Assembly (NCBI GenBank): GCA_008360955.1
Contig: LUCM01004349.1
Span: forward strand, 1 to 64,000
Reading direction: 5' to 3'
DNA: 64,000 nucleotides
DNA from: Fasciolopsis buskii
Taxonomy: Eukaryota; Platyhelminthes; Trematoda; Plagiorchiida; Fasciolidae
Part shown: in pieces, positions 41,502-53,860 of the stretch
Layout of the letters: each line of letters begins with the position of its first letter
How positions within the stretch are numbered: position 1 is the first letter of the stretch
The notes under the pieces: generated by a model
Database searches by the model: none
Told to the model about the DNA's origin: nothing
Seen by the model: only the letters and a program-made list of their open reading frames with translations
Position numbers and translations under genes: made by a program

Positions 41502-44500
41502 ACCCATTAAGTAGCACAAAATCTGTTAGTAAATACACCTTTCTTTTTTGCGGCACACAATCCGGCTTGGTATGCTGTCCATGTGATCCTGTTTTAGCGC
41601 ACTGCAGGTTTTTACAACAGTCATATTTGGCCCGGAGAGCCTGAACGATTTTCGATCCAGGTGAATCGAAACGTATTGCCTGCCAAATCCGATTCCTTTA
41701 TGTCCACCGATTTTTGATTACAAGTGATCTTGTTACTTCGGTTCACATATTTCCACAGCGATGGGGCAAAATATTTCCACCCGACAAAATGACACCTTGG
41801 GAAGTGGGTGGTAGGGCAAACGAAGAATGCTAAAACAGCTGATATGCCCAACATTTTGCGGGAGGAAACCCCTTCGCCACTACTGGAACACCGTTTTGCT
41901 GCTCAAAGGCTGATTGATCAAATGCCTAACTGAGTGACTGAAATGCACATTTTCTGGGCACTTTTTTTACTTTCGAAATCAAAGTCCTTTTGCTCGCTGT
42001 TCACGAGGACTTGTCGGTTCAACCAACGTTTATCCTTACCACGGGAATAGCTCCCATTTTAAGTGAGCTTAGTCACACTGCCTTGACAGTAGTGAAACGT
42101 TTAGTTGCCCGCAAACATTTGAATTCCATTTCGTGAACCTTCTTTCTCTAAGTGCTTCGTGTTGCACTTGAACCAATGCCACAATTCAGACAACGCCAAA
42201 AAGCGAACTCGTTAGAACGAACTTATCGGAACAACTGCCTACGATATTACATTTTGCCACTAGACCATTTTTTGTTTGTTTTTTTTTTCTAAATTACATC
42301 AAAACTGTTAATATTCTTTGTTAAAACTATTTAGACTTGGGCAAGGTATGTTTGTGTCAATATCTCATCTGTTCATAGATTTCACAGCAATGCGGTGCAG
42401 TTAAGTGAGCAATGTCTGTGCACCCTACTGAGCGCACGCGTAAATTCGCCCATGTGAGATGGATCACACTTATGCAAACTATGCTTCAACACCCCAGTTG
42501 AACGACATTTCCGAATGATTTTGACATAGTTCCAAATAACATCAGAAACTCTATAACAGTACCTGCTACCTGAAATTTGATTGTATTTATCTGTTGCGCA
42601 ATAACGCATCAAATGGTATTTAAGGATACCCAGTGACCGGATTTGTTTGTGCTAGATCAAATATACTGGAATGTGTGGTTTGCATATTCTGCTCCCCTTC
42701 GTTATGAGTCCTGACACCAAACTAGATTGTTCAAGTTGGTTATCAATTAAAACGACATCAAAATAACTGGCAGTCGAAGTGCAAACAAAACTGCGTTGAT
42801 GTTTATTTTTGTGAACAATGTTGTTTAAGTGACCCAGTGATTGCTCTTCCTGTTAAAATTTACATATTTGTTATTCTGAGTCCGATAAATGCTAAGTTCT
42901 TGTGTTCATTTGTTAGTATCAGTTTTATGACTAAAATGGGAGTGATTTACTACCAATCCCTATTTGACATGATTATTATTAATCACGTTATTATTATATA
43001 GCGGTTGGTAATTGCAGTTGCATCCATATATGTCGTGGTCTCTTGGGTGGAAAGTGGCTGGTAAATAAAGCATTTAACAGTCAAGTGACCTGATTGTCTA
43101 GCCCTACATATGCCTGTGGGACCAAGGGCACAAAGTCCAAGGTGTCGCGAATAATGAAAGATTTTTGCACCGGTGAATTGATAAAGTTTGAGCATAAGTG
43201 GAAGCGAACCAAGAGCTTTCAGTTTCAAGTATGAGGAACTTGGGGAAAATGGCCCTACTGTGAAGCGCTAATGATTACGTTCGACTGAATTTACTCATAC
43301 TTTATTGGAAAATTAGGGTGTCTGATTAATGCTTCTGACTAAACCCAGTGGCATTATACGTGCTTTTACACAAAGCGACTTTGAGTAACCGATCTCTGAG
43401 ATGGTGTTCGCATTTGGACAAAATTTTTCAGCTAACTTAAGAGAAAGGAGAGGCGAATGAACGACGTGTCAAAATTCGTAAACATCTGACTCGTAACGTA
43501 AGTAGCTGCAGACGGTGATTTCACGATCACATAGAGGACCAAAAATCGGCGAGATAACCTACAGCTCCATCACAACTGCACTGTCATGGTCAAACAAACA
43601 CAAAAGTAAAATGTATAAGAAAAATTCGAATATTTCAGAGTATGGCCAAGTTTTTACGCGACGACCTCAATTTTCACGTAACCAGGCAAAGGAGCTAGGC
43701 TGATTCAGGCCTATCAGAACCAAAATCCAATAACCTAATGGTCTCGGTACCCAAAGTATGCTAACGAGCAGTTGATTCGGCATTTCCACAAAACTGTGAC
43801 ATTTAAAGGTAACTGATTTGAACTGGTCTTGGACATCAAGGAGTACGATCACAGCTTTTCTCCATTTGGCCTGGCGAACTCGACTTCTGAAAAGTTGTAC
43901 CTCTTCCGTTGAGGTTACCGGTAGGCCAGTGGCTACGTTGTTCGTCGCTCGTTGTTTAATCTCATAGCGTTAAACGTTTGATATAGAGTGGCAAATAAAG
44001 GTGTTTTTACCCATTCTGTTTTCCGCCACTTCGGTGAGGTGTAAGCATGGGAAAATCAGCCGAGAATACTTACCCTTATACACAAATTTTGACCTAAAAA
44101 CGAAGTCATCTTCCTATTGGAAATTCGTATTCATTTCCAGTTTTTAGACCAGTCGATATCGATATCAAACCTAGTCTATCGGGATAAACAAAGGCTTAAT
44201 TGGACTAACCAAATCGCAGGGTATTCTCGCTCATCAACAAAGCATTTAGAAAACATCTACTGCAACTGAAACAGATTTGACGACGAGAATCAATATTTTT
44301 AGTTCATTGCACAAAATGTCACGTTATCTTCATCGAGATCATCGATTGCACCATGTGAATTGAGCCACTTTCTGTTTTTAATTTTGTTGGCTCAGATGAA
44401 CAGCACGAATATACTGACATCGATATCCCCATGAATGCCCTGTAATGTGTGCCACGTAACTGCCAGATGAGTTTTACATGAAAACCAGTAGGATGGATTA

Positions 44501-47500
44501 TATGGAGCGGTAAATCAGAAAAGTATCAACAAAACGGAATCCGAGGATGACATTTTAATTTTTTGAACAACACTTAACCCTGACTGTATCAAAATTACAA
44601 CAGGTAGAATTGCTAGCGGTTCGGAAACTTGGATTTAACGGAAGATTCCGGTTGGAAATTCGACAAATGGAAAACAACTTTCTGCCTAGGAGTCCTTCTT
44701 ACACAAAAAACGGAAGGATAGAAAGCGTCCAGAGCGAAATGTTATAAATAACAATAGGAATTGATTTTCGAAGTAACGCACTGCTCCACATACTTTATAA
44801 GCCCTGTACCGCATGAGTCCTCGAAACACCCACAATCTAGATAATAGGTTTCCTCATTGTTGTGAAACCTTGTCACGTGATTACTCAGTTAATTTTGTAT
44901 GATAAATCCATCTTCCCTAATATCATCTCCTGGTCAAGCAGTAATTGCTTAAAGCCTTCAACTGTACTGAAAGTCATGGATAGATGCAACCAACGCATTG
45001 GTACTATGTGTGCTCTGGCATCTCCTGTACGAGGCTACAGTGCACGAAAAGTTCTCGTATTCGATGTCGTAATCTCCTGCAATTCGATTGAGTAACTTTT
45101 TAGTGAAATCACCAAATATACCCCTGTGTAGCTTCTCAGCTCAGCTCGTAATGCACACATGGTACAATTTCCTGGGTTGAGTCTGCGAATAGGTTTGAAT
45201 CCTCCCGAGGTCAGGAACTTTTCACAGTTGGATCAATTCCCTAATTGTCAGATCATCCAAAGCGGACTTCGGAACTTGATATCTTCAGAAAGAACCAACG
45301 TTGTTTCGATCGATAACCTGAGTAACTCCAGTTTATGATCAATTTTGTTGAGGTTTCTTGGCCGGATTTGAAACTTAGGGAAACTGATGACCCTTATTTG
45401 ACCGTAGACGGCATAACGCCATCGGTGAGAACTTCAAAATTACAGTTTTATTTCAATCCAGCTACTCGTGTTTATTTATTTGACTGTATGCCTGCATGTT
45501 TTTTGCACGTTAGGAATAAGCTCTGTTTTCTCTGTTCTTCTTTAATGTGCGTTTATCTCGGGAAACGTTATTGACCGTTGAAAACCAGTCACATTCTGTG
45601 GCATCGGACAGTCTGTATACACATTCGACGGCTCACAGAGCGGTTGACTAGATAGTTACGTCGATTTTCCGTTGCCTCCCTGACTGCTGTGGTCTTCGAT
45701 AATTTTGATACTTCATTGGGTCAGATATGTCCGATTTATTGGTTGTTTAAGGGAAATTAATGAAACGACGGAAGTCACGAGATACTCAGCCCAATTTCTG
45801 CAATTTTAGAAAGTCAGTGACAGCGCTGTCCGTAAGGAGTGCAAATGTTATTGAGTCTTGAAAAACCATCTACATAAAAGCATTACATGGTGCATCCACT
45901 TTTTGCGACACTCAGAATTTCTTTCGGTTCAGACACGTTTTACACACTACGTCTATTAGGAAATGATTTCGATATACAAATCAGGGTGAAATAACCCGAT
46001 TAGCTTATTGCACGTTGACTAATTCACTTAATCCCTACCAAACCAATTACTCCTGTATCGTAGGGACAGATTGGTCAATGTATCTGATTGCTTGAAGCCG
46101 CAAGGCCAGAATCACGTGACTTACATGCTTTCCGTGAGGAAGCTGGAATCCCTCTTCCTAATGGAAATGTACGTTCTCTGGATCAATCACACCTTACCAG
46201 GCAGGATTAGACATCAGAACTCTATATAAGTGATTGAGATGATTTGCTCTCATTCACTAGCACAGTTGGTGTCATCGATCAATACTTGTGCTTCTGAGTT
46301 TACATTATGAACCTAAAGGTAGATCTTATCACGTAAAAGCGCAACTGGGTTTGGCTGCAGTACGACAATGCAAACCGATGACATTGAACTTTGGGACCAC
46401 CGGTCATTTAAAACTGAATGAATGTTTTTGGCTTAGATTCATAGGAGTATAGCTTTCCAGTCACGAGTCTTTTTCCCCTTCGGGACTGAACGTGGAGGAA
46501 GTAGAAATATCCGTATTAATAGGTCTTTTTGCTAGCACGAAAACTGCGGCTAGCGACAATATTAAGGACGATGGAAAGTCGGAGCTTCAAATAATCCAAT
46601 TCTAATTGTTCAAAATTGACTGAGATGCTGTCATCAAGCAGTTGATTCGAGATGGAGTTCAACTAATGGTCAACTGCTATTTCCAATACCTTGATTATGG
46701 CAGGCTGCTTTGAAATATAAAATCCGATCAGCTCAGCTGCTGGCGGTCTGAAATGCTCAAGAGGACGGTGTGTCATTTCATTACTGTCATATCGTCCGGA
46801 TGTTTAAACACTGGCATGGCACAAAGTATTCCCATTAGCCAGTTGAGTAGTCTGGCTAAAGCCCAGGCCACCGGCAGCACAGTAGACTACAAAGTTTGTG
46901 CAGGAAACGGGACTTCGTCCGACGTACCTTTTTGTTTGTGATACTAACGGTACAGACACATTTTGCTCATACGTTGCCTTTGTCGGTGGGTGAGAAGTGT
47001 GATCAAGTTCTGTGGGTTAGGAATAGGTAAGCAGACGATTCACGTGACCGTCGACCAAGCCATGTGAAACTTGTTACACTGACATTCAGATACACTTTCG
47101 TAAAATTTGCTCTGCGAACAATCACTAGCAAATGCTATCGATGCAGCGGGATTAGGAACGGAAAGGGTATGACTGGTCCTTTAGCAATGGAAATCATAAA
47201 ATTACTTTGACCGCATCCTGGAATCACGGTTGCCAAATCACACTTAATCATGTTTTAGCTATCCGTGAAAGATCCGTTGACTGGATCACCACCCTCTAGG
47301 TAGAGGGAGGGTAGTCGATCCAATTCAGACTTGTGCTGTCAACTCTTAGTGAACAAATTTGGCGCTGGATACATTACTTTATAATCAGATACACAACAGT
47401 TGGTTGACAATACATTCTTTTTATTTTCAGGTACATCCACAACTGGTCCATCTGAAGCAAATTAAGAATCGTGTTGCCTTTTGGCGTATCTACGGGAAAC

Positions 47501-50204
47501 AAGAGATCTAATTTAACAGTCGTCTGTGAACATCTCCGTAGAGAGTAAATGTGATTTCTGATCTGCTCGAGTGAAACAAATACTGATTTTTCCTTTAAAA
47601 TGTTTTGCAAACAGTGTTTTCAAGTATGAATTTATCGACCTCGTGCCCATTGCAAGAAGCTGCATTGAGAAGAATTAACCACTTAATCGAGGTCATTTTC
47701 ACACTATTACCACAGAAAATGCCGTGTCATCTGTAGTTTGATACATGTATTCAAAAATAAAACATCGTTTTTTGTTCCACCCTGAAATTCTGTTTGATCT
47801 GATCTGATATCACCAACTCAGCACCCGTGTTCCGTGTACAGCCGAACAAAGCTGTAAGCTGAGTTGTGCAATAACCTATTGCATTTTGAAATACCAGTAC
47901 TAGAGGTTTTATGATTTGATATGTCAGTCTACGTTTGTCTTTGATGTTTTTGCTCCTGAACGGAAAACATTCAACAGATTAAAAGGTTACAAGGTTAGCT
48001 GCTAAAAAGCAGTTCAGATTTGTTGCATGCCCGTAATTATCTTACGGCCTTGAAACCGCGATAATCTGTTTGAGGTCAGCCGAAAGCTTGCTCAAAAAGT
48101 ATTTGACTTCGTTGAGGACTAAAGAAGATAAAAGATCGACGGAAACTAAGTAACAAGCGACACGATGTAAGAGGAGGACATCAATGAGGTTTATAAACCT
48201 TAGGGAAACAGACTGGCCATGGTCAGGGCGACTGAAGTTTGGTACCGTCATTTTTCGTCATGATGACCGATACAATTATTGCCCCAACTATCTAATCTGA
48301 TAGTCATGGCATGCCTGTAAAAAAGATTTCAGTTGTCGTGCGGCGCAGTCAAAAGTCTGCAAGCCCGAGTAAATCATCTTAATTAACGGCCATTTCACAG
48401 AAATTTACTTTTTCCTTCGATGCAGTGGTACCATTTCGTGCATTCTTTCTCGCAACCGTTGACGACGATTTAATGCACGGTTGTTGTGAAACAATCAAAG
48501 CTCTGCACCTTCATGTTCACCAACTATTGGTCCTCCAGGCCATCAGTCGGAATATTTCAAACTCAGGAATGAATTATTCAAGTTACAACAAGAATCGTAA
48601 ATCCAACACTTGGTCCGGTACAGGCATATTATCAGGAATGCCTTGTTATATTCACTAGAGGTTTCAGTCTCGGTGTGTTTAGTCGTTCGTTTATTTTGAG
48701 TTTGTTTGTCATTAGATAAACTGCTTCTATACTGAGCCTCCGTTGGGGAAATGTTTAGTATAAAGAAACGTGAGACTGACTTCTTCGATGCTGCTAAGAC
48801 AGTTTTTTAATAACTTCTAGTTCGCTGAAATCGCATGATCTCAAGACTGAGATGAACGAGACTAAATGTGAATTAAATTTAAACGGGAGAACTCGGTGCT
48901 TCTTGTTTTTGTCATATGTAACTATCCAACTATCGGAATATGTCGAACAGACGGCCAGAGCAGAAAGAAAACCAGGCATGCAGGCCCCCGCCGATTAACG
49001 GTTTCGTGCATTTCTTCTGCAATTACATGAATCTGCTGTTGTCGGTAAAACTACTAAAGCAAAAGATTTTCGTCAGGGACTCTATGTAACTTTTCCCAAC
49101 GAATATCCAAATACAATACTTTTGTTGTCCATGACCCGGATATCAACCGGATGGATATCACCCGAGGCCATTTGAACATAAAAATGGTATGAAAACCAGA
49201 AAATATATGAATCAATGAATGGACGAAATGTCAGACCGAAAAACTTGAGACTGCCTACAAACAATGACGTATTTTCGGAAGTAGATGAATGTTACCAACA
49301 CACCAGAAATTCGTGAGACTCAAAATTGCCCTCATCAGCCCAGGCTTATTTGCATTACTGACAAAAGTAATCCACCAAGCTAGACGCAAGCTATTACGTT
49401 TCCAGCATAAAAAGGCCAAATTTACATCAGTCATTTTGCGAAAAATCTCTTAAGACCTGTAAATTTCATATCTCCTTCCGGACTTACGGTTTCGTGAATA
49501 ACGTTCTGGCCGGTGTCCCAACAGTTTGACTCTCCCTATGTTCATTGCACGTGTTAACTGTCGTAAACCGTCGTAGATCTACACGCGCGTGGGTGTTCAT
49601 TCTCTTTGCTTGCCAAGGTGCACGGACTATGACGTTCCCCACCAAAACTGACTCTTATCTGCTGTGGAGTTTTCGCGCGCTACCACTTTTGCCATGGTAA
49701 TTTACTTCACTTAGTGAATTCGTTTTTAGTGCTATTTTCCTATTCATCATCACTGTCATTCCTAATGTTTATACTATTCCTCCCTGGTTTTCCCCAAACC
49801 AATTCATCCGGTGAGAGTTGTATGCGGTTTCAACAATTGCTTCTCACTTGTGAACTAAAGGGATTCAGGCCATTGCTATCACAGTTGTTGTTAGTGTTAT
49901 TGTTATTTATTGTTGCTACTATTGTTGGTGTCACTGGTGGTACTTGGTCTGCACAGTGCGAACTGTTCATCGCTTCATTTTAATGCTATCGTGCATATTA
50001 CATTTACGGCCTAGCAAACTTCCTGCGCAAGGGTAGTATCCTGTTATGGATCACAATCATGCGTCCCACCCTCGGTCAACTGCCGAGTATTTTCATCCAT
50101 AATGAACCATCGATTGCGTGACGCGCGCACAGCTTGACATACACACGAATGAGGCCAAACATTGGCCGTAAACAGTGCATTTATGGTTGTTTTTTGATTA
50201 CTTT
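41502..50204. other. Long AT-rich intergenic stretch, no gene recognised
   Basis: Many short open frames on both strands, none with a recognisable domain. Isolated exon-like segments on the minus strand include 42475-42578 (acceptor CAAATTTCAG, words SRYCYRVSDVIWNYV) and 47430-47560 (acceptor CACTCGAGCAG, words VKLDLLFPVDTPKGN). A signal-peptide-like minus start is at 41854 (MLGISAVLAFFV). No chain of phase-compatible exons could be assembled. Confidence 0.35.
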
Positions 50205-50400
50205 TAAAGGGCCAAGTTCTAAAGACAAGCCATGCAGCATTCGAACCATTGACTTCGGTTCTGAGCCATATGTCTCAGCGTCTCTAACCAAAAACTGTCC
50301 TCATCTCTTGGACCCCAAACCAGGAAGGGAGGACCCACTAACTGGGCCCAAAGCCGAAGCTAACTTCATACCTCTAGGCCAAGTTATGTTCTCTCACGTT
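50205..50400 (-). mobile_element. RTE-like LINE, C-terminal end (fragment, minus)
   Basis: On the minus strand, two overlapping frames read WPRGMKLASALGPVSGSSLP, then WGPRDEDSFWLETLRHMAQN and RSQWFECCMACL with a stop. This is the same 3' tail as at 1-145 and 4870-5030, and most similar to the latter (both have RDED followed by WLETL). A one-base frame change separates the two parts. It is a 5'-truncated inactive copy. Confidence 0.7.
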
Positions 50401-51689
50401 TTCCCTCAAATAGCACCCGAATCACAATGAACCGGCATTCACCAGCTGGTGCAGTGGAAACTGCGACAAATTCGGCATGTTGTAATGTTAAGACGTGTAA
50501 TTAGAGGTCAAAATTCAGTCGGTCACGGTAATGAGCGGATATGAATTACCAGTAAATAACGGATTGGCTTTGACCCAATCTACGAGAATGAAGTCAACAA
50601 GAAGACCACGTCTGACCAGGAACAATTTTAAGTTTTACTTACAACTTATGTTTATGCAGAAAGTACGAGGAATTCTGGTTAGTGGAATAACTTTTGGCCA
50701 CTAGAACTTGAGGGATGTTTGAATTTCTAGCTGAAGTGCCGCCACGGCATTGATGGGCTGGTTGTGTAAGAAGGCTAAAGAGGAACAGTACCAGACTGCA
50801 TCGCGTGATTTGCACATAGACCTATGGCAACCTTACTCCCCTCAAGAATTCCTCATCAATTTGGTTTGTTCGGGTGGGAGGGACAGTGATTTCCAAAAAT
50901 GGGTCGGAATGAGAACGAGGTGATGTGAGCAAGATTTATGAATTATAGATTTGTATTTTCTGTCTAAATGGGTTCTTCGTTCACTAATCAACTTTCTAAT
51001 TCGTTTTCGATCACTAATTCTTCTGCCAACTGTTCTGTCTTGTTATTTGGTCATTTTCGTATATCTTGGAGCAGTCGATTTTGTAACTCGGTAGTTTACC
51101 TACGAATACACGGCCGTGTGCAAATAAAAGTCAGGACTAGAGCTCTCTGACTTACGGGCATACTGGAAGTTCATCAATAAAAGATTCACATTAGCAGATA
51201 GTTCACCCCCAAAGCCCCTGCCTCAAATGGGGTCATCCTTATCATTCACAGTGTGACATATTCTGGACCAAGTAGAAAGCAGGTCAACGATCTCCAGAAG
51301 ATGGGCAAATAACATTGGCTCCTTGTCTAAAATTCGGTCAATTTTTGGAAGCAAGCCTGTGTATGTCAGCTGGACGCCATACGGCTTTCCTTTGTGGGCT
51401 GTAGCTTCTGCATCTACGGAGAAAACTGTCTGCCATTGTGCATATTCATATATTTCGTTCGAAAAAATGCTATTGAGAAGCTAGAGTCCAATAAATTTAA
51501 ATCACAATTCACGATTACCTGTGGAGATAAACTGCAAAGACGTTTTCCTAGAGAGCACTAAACCTCAGCAGTCAAACGGCATCTACGCTTGCACCACTTC
51601 TGTTAATCCGACAACAATCCAACTACCATTTCCTTCCATTTTTGACGAATTTCTTACAATGATCATGCTGCAAAGGCTTCCATCTACGA
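50401..51689. other. Intergenic stretch, no gene recognised
   Basis: Only short frames. It may include decayed gag/protease or a 5' LTR of the gypsy-like element that follows, but no words or terminal repeats were recognised. Confidence 0.35.
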
Positions 51690-53860
51690 CACACACACAG
51701 ACACAAACAAACAAGACATCCAGCGCCATGTTGTCGCTAAAGGCCGCCAATCACAGTCCTCCCAAGTAGACTGTTACCCGAGAGAATTTCTGCAGTCGAA
51801 GAAGCATTCTGGCATGTGTTCAGACTGGAAATAATTCGCCCACCGGTTACCCATGGCCATCCCCACACCACATGGCCGCCGAAAGCGACGGCGATTGTCT
51901 CCCGTGTGATTATTCTGCACTTAACAGTGCAACGGTACCTAACAGTTACCCTATCCCACACTTTCACGATTTCTGTAACAGCCTGTGGGGTAAACGATCT
52001 TCCCCAAGCCCCTTCAGCTACGAGTGCATTACCGCATCCCTGTCGCATCGGAGGAAATTTCAAAGACTGCCATCACAATGCCGTTTGACCCATACGAATT
52101 CATCTGCATGTCTTTTGGACCAAGAAATACAGCTCATACACTATAAAAGGTCATGTACCAAGTGCTATGTGGTCTCAGTTTCGTTTTCCTGCATACTGAT
52201 GACGTCCTCATTACCAATACGGACAGACACGAACATCGCTAGCATTTCTTCCTCGTCTTTCAACGCTTTCAGGAACATGACATTTTTATCATTACCTCCA
52301 AAAGTGTTTTTCTTGCACCATCTATCGAATTCCTTGGTCAAGTAATTCGACCGATACAGAGCAGAGTCACAACTAGTCTTGACTACTCAGAACCACGGTC
52401 ATTCAAACGTCTCCATCGTTTCTTATATATCATCAAACGATCCACACCCAACTGCTCCGAGATCTCGCAACAGCTGACTGATCTTAAAAAGGATTATGCA
52501 CGTTCTGCAGGACTCTGGAAACTGAAAAAGCTCTGCAAGCATCCAAGGACGCCTTATCTAAAGTGATGTCCTTGAGCACATAAATACCGACGACAAGATC
52601 GTCCACGTTCTCTGAACGGATACCTCTGTTGCAGCCATCGGTGCTGAATTACAACAACTAGTTAATGTTGCGGTGTATTTCTCTCCCGGAAGCTTCAACA
52701 GTTCCAGTCCAGATGTGGCACATTTGGGCATGAACTGTGCGCAGTACATCTTTCCATAGGGCACTTTTGGCACATTTTAGATGGCACAGACTCTATCACG
52801 TACACTAACCATAAAACCCCGTCTCATACTTTAGCTTCCAACAGCGATCGTTATCCGCCGACAGGATCTCCACATCCCGGCCACATCTCGTATCTGATAA
52901 TCTTGTGACGACCACTCTGTCCCGCCTATGGTTGCATCAGATATGTACGTCTATCTCATTCAGCCGGACAAATATTACAAGGGTAGAGAAAGATGATAAG
53001 AAATCAATTTACCATTGATCATCATCATCCTCCTTGGTCCCGAAAGATGTGCCATTTCTTAATATGGACGATTTTACGGTTTGTGACATGTCCACAGAAA
53101 AACCCCAACAGTTTTCTCCTAACAGATGTTGACTGTTTCATACGTTGGCCAGTGGGTGGTCCCGTTACTGGAACATCTGGTAAAATAGCTCAAAAAGCTT
53201 TTCTGCATTACTGGATTTCCACGTTTGATGTTCCTTCGGCGGTCACTAACTGCAGAGGTGCACGATTTCAGTCTAAATTGTTCACTGATTTCTTCCCACT
53301 CTGCTTGGATTTAAACATATTCGTACAATCACACATCACCTCTTATCTAATAGATTAAATTAGAAATTTCATAGACATTTAAAAGCTTTTCTCACCTCCA
53401 ACTCTGATGTAATTGGGTGGGCGGACGCTCTTATTGTGACCATGTTTTGCATCCACAGCACTTTATGGTATTTGACACCCTCTGAGTCTATCTGGTGAGT
53501 TCTTCTGTGATAGTACCAATGTTGTTGACTCATCTATCCTTTTGCAGTCTTGAATGAGAACAGTAAAGGGCTCTCCTGACTCGTCTCACTTTTCGTCCCA
53601 CTTACATCCCAAAAGATCAACTTACATGCACAAGTTTTGCTGGTCATGATTCTGTAAAACCCCGGTTGCACTCCGAATATTTAGGCCCATTCCGCTTTAT
53701 TCCCGTCACGAAAAATAATTTGCCATTGACAGAACTGCTCACACAGACAGTATGTATTGAACGGTCAAAAATTGCATTTTTCTCGACGCGGACAACATAA
53801 CCGTATATTCTCTCACAAAACCACCCGTACTTCACATGTCCAAGTACCGGGAGAATGGCG
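51690..53860 (+). mobile_element. Ty3/gypsy-like retrotransposon pol remnant (RT, RNase H, integrase)
   Basis: Plus-strand frames, shifted several times, follow Ty3/gypsy pol order. RLLPERISAVEEAF comes first, then CDYSALNSATVPNSYPIPHF with HDFCNSLWGK (RT fingers), a degraded DD box near 52195 (HTDDVLITNTDRHEHR) and PSIEFLGQVI. RNase H sequence around 52590-52740 includes TDTSVAAIGAELQQ. The integrase core is at about 53120-53360, with WISTFDVPSAVTNCRGARFQ and HIRT. A chromatin-distal C-terminal piece follows (GPFRFIPVTKNN near 53690). It resembles the CsRn1-type elements described from liver flukes. Stops occur in every domain and no LTRs were seen, so it is an old inactive copy; the description is not a reconstruction. 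Confidence 0.75.

Noticed and set aside
51737..52088. Overlapping plus- and minus-strand frames of about 90-108 codons
   Set aside because: They are out-of-frame or antisense shadows of the gypsy-like reverse transcriptase.
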